Shown here: piece by piece, positions 14,177 through 17,698 of the stretch | How the letters are laid out: every line of letters begins with the position of its first letter | How positions within the stretch are numbered: the stretch's first letter is position 1 | NCBI GenBank assembly: GCA_900547345.1 | Contig: URGG01000033.1 | Span: 1-17,698 of the forward strand | Length of the DNA: 17,698 nt | Source: an uncultured Collinsella sp. | GTDB lineage: Bacteria > Actinomycetota > Coriobacteriia > Coriobacteriales > Coriobacteriaceae | Direction: 5' to 3' | Position numbers and translations under genes: made by a program | The notes under the pieces: model-generated | Told to the model about the DNA's origin: nothing | Seen by the model: the letters and a program-made list of their open reading frames with translations, nothing else | Database searches by the model: none

Positions 14177-14557
14177 ATGGCGGTGCAAAGAAGGAATACC
14201 AGACAGCGAAAGCTGGTTCTTGACGCCGTGCGCCAAAGCTATAACCATCCCACCGCCGACGAAATCTACAACGTCGTGCGCGCGCAGGATGACAAAATCA
14301 GCCGCGGTACGGTCTACCGCAATCTCAATCTCTTGGCCGACGCAGGCGAAATCCTCTCCATCAAGACGCCGGGCGGCAGCCGCTTCGATCGCACGATCGA
14401 GCCGCATGCGCATATCATCTGCACCTCGTGCAGCCGCGTCATCGACGTACCGCTCCCCTTCGATGCCCAGCTCGACGCCAAGGCGTCCGAGCAAATCGGC
14501 TGGCACGTCACGTCGCACTACACCATCTTCGAGGGTCTCTGCCCCGACTGCCGGTAG
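14177..14557 (+). CDS. perR: PerR-type peroxide-sensing Fur-family repressor
   Basis: The 126-residue protein is a metal-dependent DNA-binding repressor. Residues 1-60 form the winged helix (HPTADEIYNVV, GTVYRNLNLL). The putative sensing site has His24, Asp71, His77, His79 and Asp90, aligning one for one with His37, Asp85, His91, His93 and Asp104 of Bacillus subtilis PerR. Asp at the last place is the PerR feature where Fur has Glu. Cys82, Cys85, Cys122 and Cys125 make the structural zinc site. So PerR is better supported than Fur or Zur. GAGGCGAGG precedes the ATG. The stop codon is the first three bases of an inverted repeat shared with the convergent HAD gene. Confidence 0.9.
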   Translation: MAVQRRNTRQRKLVLDAVRQSYNHPTADEIYNVVRAQDDKISRGTVYRNLNLLADAGEILSIKTPGGSRFDRTIEPHAHIICTSCSRVIDVPLPFDAQLDAKASEQIGWHVTSHYTIFEGLCPDCR

Positions 14558-14637
14558 ATGTTCGGGACATGCCTTAAAATCCACCTTTCCGCGCTTTGCA
14601 GCAAAAAATAGATTTCTAGGCATGTCCCAAATGTCTA
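14555..14637. repeat. Inverted repeat spanning the gap of a convergent gene pair
   Basis: Two 20-base arms (14555-14574 and 14618-14637) match at 17 positions as inverted repeats around a 43-base centre with an A-rich run. On the plus strand, two of the three exceptions are G-T pairs. The outermost TAG of each arm is the stop codon of the flanking gene: perR on plus and the HAD gene on minus. It could act as a two-way terminator or be an inserted repeat. Confidence 0.8.
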
Positions 14638-15432
14638 CTCGGCGAGCAGGCGGCGCAGTTCTTCTTCGACCGTGCGCACGTAGCGAACGCGGTCGTTAAT
14701 GCCACGCATAGAGGGATTGCAGCTCTCCATGAGATAAGGATGGCCCACGACGTTGAGCATGTCGCGGTCGTTTTCGTTATCGCCAAACGCCATCATCTCA
14801 TCGGGCGAAATACCCAGGGCGCGACCGTAATCGGCAAGCGCGGAGCCCTTGCCCGAACCGAAGCCGATAAAGTCCGTCCACTCGGTTCCCGACGTCATCA
14901 CGTCAACACGGTCGCTAAAGAGGCGCTCGAAATACTCCAGGGCCGCCGGCTGATCCACCTCGGGCGTCTGGAAGGCAATCTTAATGACGTCCTCGTCGAT
15001 GTCCTCGGGGCGGTCGACCACCGCCACATCGCAGTGGACCTCATAGCGCAAATGGTCGACGAACGCATCGTTGCCGCTCATGGTGTAGAGGTGTCCCTCA
15101 CACGAAAGGGTCACGTCGGCATGGGGATACGCAACCACGGCATTCGCGATATCCATAGCAAGGCTACGCTCCATGGAACGCTTGACAACGGCACGCCCCC
15201 CGCTCATCACCAAGGCTCCGTTTTCGCATACATAGGCGAGCTCATCGGCCACCGGGGCAAACAGGTAGCGCAAGCTCGCATATTGACGGCCGCTCGCCGG
15301 CATAAACACGATACCGCGACGATGCAGTTCATCGATGAGTTCAAAGGCCTCGGAACGCGGCTCGCGCTCCCCCGGATGCAGCAACGTGCCGTCCAAATCG
15401 CATGCAATCAGCTTGATTCCTTCAAGACCCAT
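14635..15432 (-). CDS. Cof-type HAD-superfamily phosphatase
   Basis: This is a cytoplasmic phosphatase, probably of sugar phosphates, nucleotides or cofactor intermediates. The ATG at 15432 (265 residues) follows GGGGGAA; the frame continues upstream but crosses a terminator. All HAD motifs are present: nucleophile Asp12 and acid Asp14 in CDLDGTLL, motif II in MPASGRQY, Lys in GSGKGSALADYG, and the metal-binding MAFGDNENDRDML. The wording and length match the Cof/IIB subfamily. It lies after the UreE-like gene on the same strand but beyond a strong hairpin, so it probably has separate expression. The specific substrate is not predictable. Confidence 0.94.
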   Translation of the reverse strand: MGLEGIKLIACDLDGTLLHPGEREPRSEAFELIDELHRRGIVFMPASGRQYASLRYLFAPVADELAYVCENGALVMSGGRAVVKRSMERSLAMDIANAVVAYPHADVTLSCEGHLYTMSGNDAFVDHLRYEVHCDVAVVDRPEDIDEDVIKIAFQTPEVDQPAALEYFERLFSDRVDVMTSGTEWTDFIGFGSGKGSALADYGRALGISPDEMMAFGDNENDRDMLNVVGHPYLMESCNPSMRGINDRVRYVRTVEEELRRLLAE

Positions 15433-15459
15433 ATGCTTTCCCCCACAGCATCTCATCAA

Positions 15460-15502
15460 CAGAAAGACGGACTTTGAATAGTTGCCTCTCAAAGTCCGTC
15501 TT
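15460..15502 (-). terminator. Terminator after the UreE-like gene
   Basis: A perfect 14-base stem (15464-15477 with 15489-15502) and an 11-base loop are followed on the minus strand by TCTTTCTGTT. It separates the UreE-like gene from the HAD gene. Confidence 0.8.
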
Positions 15503-15515
15503 ACTTATACGCACG

Positions 15516-16094
15516 TTAACCGCGCGCCTTCTTTACGATCGTAAAGTCTGGAGCCATACTCACAACGGCATCCGCCGCACTCGACGCAAAGCGCCGGTCC
15601 GAATCGAGTTCACGGGTAACCGTCGAGAGCCGAACGCCCTCGACGCCCCGGAGCATGCGGCCCAAAACAGGCTGCACCGGCGTATACATGCGCACGGTAT
15701 GCTCGTCCGAATCGCCTCGAAAAAGCGGCGCATGCATATTGCCGATCTCCCAGCACGCATGCGCGAGCGCAATCGGGTCCATGCGGTCAACTTCGACCAA
15801 ATAAACCTCGGCGCTGCGCAGGCGCACGACAACCGCCACGGGCACCACGCCCGAACGGTCGACGGCGAGCACGTCGCCGTCGACAAGACGACCGCCGTCG
15901 GCAGTATCCAGCCGAACATCGACCGTGCGCCCCAGCTCCGTCACGCCCACAAACGCGTATACATCAGCCTGATCCCAATCGAGCAGCAGCTCGTCAACTT
16001 CAAAGACGCCGCCCAGCTTCCGGCGAAGCAGGAGTTCATAGGACGGATCGTTGAGATTTCCCAAGCATGTCGTCGAAACCAAGCGTTCAGGCAT
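15516..16094 (-). CDS. ureE: UreE-like nickel metallochaperone
   Basis: UreE proteins bind nickel and deliver it to urease maturation complexes. The 192-residue product keeps the core of the family: GDVLAVD near 73-79, then ALAHACWEIGNMHAPLF at 109-125, which aligns with the nickel-binding stretch ACYHLGNRHVPLQ of Klebsiella UreE. His121 corresponds to the essential His96; the first His of that stretch is Glu here. A later PVLGRMLRGVEGVRLST matches the VLDDMLRQFGL region. The usual His-rich tail is absent. AGGG lies inside the end of the preceding gene. The start is 3 bases after the SlyD-like stop, so the two are co-expressed. No urease gene is present in the window. Confidence 0.82.
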   Translation of the reverse strand: MPERLVSTTCLGNLNDPSYELLLRRKLGGVFEVDELLLDWDQADVYAFVGVTELGRTVDVRLDTADGGRLVDGDVLAVDRSGVVPVAVVVRLRSAEVYLVEVDRMDPIALAHACWEIGNMHAPLFRGDSDEHTVRMYTPVQPVLGRMLRGVEGVRLSTVTRELDSDRRFASSAADAVVSMAPDFTIVKKARG

Positions 16095-16097
16095 ACT

Positions 16098-16526
16098 CTA
16101 ACCCTCGACCTCGACGAGCTCAATATCAAAGTTGAGGTCCTTACCGGCCAGCTCGTGGTTGGCGTCGAGCGTCACGGCCTCGGGCGTTACGTCGATGACC
16201 ACGGCGGGGACGGGCATGCCGCTCGGCGTGGACAGGAAGAGCTTCATGCCCTTCTCGATCTGCTCGATGTTGGGAACCTGTTCGGCCGGGAAGGTAATAA
16301 CCATCTCGGGATTGTGCTCGCCGTAGGCATCGGCAGCAGGAATGTGCACGGTCTTCTTCTCGCCCACCTGCATGTCGACAACGGCGGCGTCGAAGCCCTT
16401 GATCATCTGACCGGCACCACAGGTGAACTCCAGCGGCTCGCCGCGATCGTAGGAGCTATCGAACTGCGTGCCGTCGTCGAGCGTGCCGCGATAATGGGTC
16501 TTGACCTTCTTGCCCTGGTTGGACAT
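16098..16526 (-). CDS. slyD: SlyD-like FKBP-type peptidyl-prolyl isomerase
   Basis: It is a cytoplasmic folding helper. The ATG at 16526 (142 residues) is preceded by GGAGG. The FKBP half-domains read KTHYRGTLDDGTQFDSSYDRG and GAGQMIKGFDAAVVDMQVGEK. An inserted flap domain follows (PAADAYGEHNPEMV... GMKLFLST), and the product ends in ANHELAGKDLNFDIELVEVEG, close to the NHxLAGxxLxF of SlyD. The His/Cys-rich metal-binding tail of E. coli SlyD is missing. SlyD supplies nickel for hydrogenase in E. coli, and this gene is followed after 3 bases by the UreE-like gene, which supports a nickel role. Divergent from the dipeptidase gene. Confidence 0.93.
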   Translation of the reverse strand: MSNQGKKVKTHYRGTLDDGTQFDSSYDRGEPLEFTCGAGQMIKGFDAAVVDMQVGEKKTVHIPAADAYGEHNPEMVITFPAEQVPNIEQIEKGMKLFLSTPSGMPVPAVVIDVTPEAVTLDANHELAGKDLNFDIELVEVEG

Positions 16527-16584
16527 GGTAACCTCCGTGATAAGGGCGGCGCACAACGCGGGCCGCCGTGAACATATGGCGCTA

Positions 16585-16590
16585 ACTATA
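16585..16590 (-). promoter_or_regulatory. Possible -10 element (TATAGT) of the slyD-ureE pair
   Basis: TATAGT on the minus strand, about 59 bases before the SlyD-like ATG, in the short divergent gap. The -35 is weak. Confidence 0.4.
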
Positions 16591-16599
16591 CCCTAGTCA

Positions 16600-16605
16600 T
16601 ACAAT
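16600..16605 (+). promoter_or_regulatory. Possible -10 element (TACAAT) of the dipeptidase gene
   Basis: TACAAT lies 41 bases before the ATG, the same hexamer as before rnhA. No clear -35; it nearly overlaps the opposite-strand TATAGT. Confidence 0.35.
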
Positions 16606-16646
16606 TCAAGGACAGTTTGCAAAGAAACGCTGCATCCGGAGGAACC

Positions 16647-17660
16647 ATGGCATATCCCGTATTTGACCTACATTGCGACACCGCCGACCGCATCGGCTGG
16701 GCCACGCTCGATCTCGACCTGCGCTTTACCGCCGGCACCGACGGTTATTTCCCCGGCGACGAAACGCATCCGCAAGATTTCGACCTCATCGAGGGCAACG
16801 CCTGCGCCATCTCGCTCGCAAAGATCGGCAACACGCCATGGGCACAGTGCTTCGCCACGTTTGTCCCCGACGAGATTCCCACCGCCCACGCCGCGCGCTT
16901 CCAGGCGCAGATCATGGCGCATATGAGCGGCCAGGCAATGCTCAACCACGACCGCATGGTCAACGTGCGCAGCGCCGCAGACATTCGCCCCGCGCTCAAG
17001 GACGGCAAGGTCGCCTGCATCCACACCATCGAAAACGCCACGTTCTTTGCCGAGGACCCCGCGCTGATCGAGGTGCTCAAGAGCTTGGGCGTACTCATGT
17101 CATCGCTCAGCTGGAATGCGCAGGGACCGCTCGCGAGCGGACACGATACCCACGCCGGCCTCACCGCCGCCGGCATCGAGGCACTTACGCAGATGGAGCA
17201 CGCCGGCATGGTACTCGATGTCTCCCACCTCAACGACGAGTGCTTTGACGAGGTTGTCGCCCACGCCACGCGTCCCTTCGTCGCCAGCCACTCCAACTCC
17301 CGTGCGGTTTGCGGCGCCAAGCGCAACCTCACCGACGACCAGTTCCGCACCATTCGCGACATGGGCGGTATCGTCGGCCTCAACTACTGCAGCGAGTTCC
17401 TTTCCAACGACGCAACCGACAAGACCGCCGCAGACGTCACCTTCGACCAGCTAGCGGCACATATCGAGCACTGGCTCGACCTGGGCGGCGAGGACGTCAT
17501 CGCGCTCGGCGGCGACTGGGACGGTGCCACGGTGCCCGCCTTCCTCTCCGATGCCAGCATGATGCCCGAGTTCCAGAACATGCTCTCCAAGCACTTTGGC
17601 AAGACCGTGATGCAAAAGCTCTGCAGCGACAACGCGCTTGCCTTCTTTGAGCGTTATTAA
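16647..17660 (+). CDS. Membrane-dipeptidase-family peptidase (M19)
   Basis: It is a zinc dipeptidase of the renal dipeptidase family, splitting dipeptides, possibly including D-amino-acid dipeptides. The ATG at 16647 (337 residues) follows GGAGG. Metal ligands are visible in family order: His9 and Asp11 (FDLHCDT), bridging Glu129 (HTIENATF), His194 (DVSHLND) and His215 (ASHSNSRAV). Arg226 (AKRNLTD) and Asp290 (GGDWDG) complete the active site. No signal peptide is present, so it is predicted to be cytoplasmic, unlike the anchored mammalian enzyme. It is divergent from the SlyD-like gene. Gene end and window end are only 38 bases apart, so its downstream context is unknown. Confidence 0.95.
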   Translation: MAYPVFDLHCDTADRIGWATLDLDLRFTAGTDGYFPGDETHPQDFDLIEGNACAISLAKIGNTPWAQCFATFVPDEIPTAHAARFQAQIMAHMSGQAMLNHDRMVNVRSAADIRPALKDGKVACIHTIENATFFAEDPALIEVLKSLGVLMSSLSWNAQGPLASGHDTHAGLTAAGIEALTQMEHAGMVLDVSHLNDECFDEVVAHATRPFVASHSNSRAVCGAKRNLTDDQFRTIRDMGGIVGLNYCSEFLSNDATDKTAADVTFDQLAAHIEHWLDLGGEDVIALGGDWDGATVPAFLSDASMMPEFQNMLSKHFGKTVMQKLCSDNALAFFERY

Positions 17661-17698
17661 TTTCACATCCCTTGAGCGGGCCGGCATGCCGAACGGTC

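Noticed and set aside
15474..16571. 365-codon plus-strand frame over the UreE-like and SlyD-like genes
   Set aside because: Shadow of two recognised genes; His/Arg/Leu-rich composition with no fold signature.
1..17698. CRISPR arrays, tRNA or rRNA genes, insertion sequences and prophage genes
   Set aside because: No regularly spaced repeats, cloverleaf with a TTCGA arm, transposase motif or phage structural protein was seen on either strand.

Overview
The window is a GC-rich, gene-dense bacterial chromosome segment. High GC, GTG/TTG starts, purine-rich Shine-Dalgarno sites and the gene families suggest a gut actinobacterium of class Coriobacteriia, most likely Collinsella or a close relative. 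This is an inference from style and content; no marker gene such as rRNA is present. No CRISPR array, prophage, transposase, rRNA or tRNA was seen.

Layout. (1) 47-3152, minus strand: a polar amino-acid ABC importer in the order binding lipoprotein, permease, ATPase. A hairpin lies after the lipoprotein gene, and the permease carries an extra extracytoplasmic domain. (2) 3300-6619, minus strand: an aldo/keto reductase with a ferredoxin-like tail, a Gfo/Idh/MocA oxidoreductase and endonuclease IV. Two copies of a long hairpin repeat sit between these genes; their flanks are conserved and their inner stems differ in a compensated way. (3) 6783-7860, plus strand: a possible 18-codon ORF, a hairpin, and a ketopantoate-reductase-family gene broken by one frameshift. 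(4) 7969-9138, minus strand: a small membrane protein and a secreted protein with a 3D/double-psi-barrel-like C-terminus. (5) 9451-11937: an O-acetylhomoserine sulfhydrylase gene divergent from a LysR regulator. The shared region holds dyads of LysR type, a good promoter and a 17-codon upstream ORF with two Cys codons. (6) 12037-14557, plus strand: RNase HI, a second Gfo/Idh/MocA oxidoreductase coupled to an acylphosphatase, and a PerR-type regulator. (7) 14635-16526, minus strand: a HAD phosphatase, a UreE-like nickel chaperone and a SlyD-like FKBP. (8) 16647-17660, plus strand: a membrane-dipeptidase-family (M19) peptidase.

How the genes fit together. Amino-acid uptake, sulfhydrylation of O-acetylhomoserine and dipeptide hydrolysis suit a fermentative organism living on amino acids and peptides. 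The UreE-like and SlyD-like genes are adjacent and in the same direction, 3 bases apart, with no urease gene in view, which points to nickel delivery to another enzyme. PerR and endonuclease IV are compatible with oxidative-stress defence in an anaerobe. No single large new system is visible. The most unusual signals are the two related hairpin repeats, the inverted repeat whose ends supply both stop codons of a convergent gene pair, the leader ORF before the sulfhydrylase gene, and the nickel-chaperone pair.
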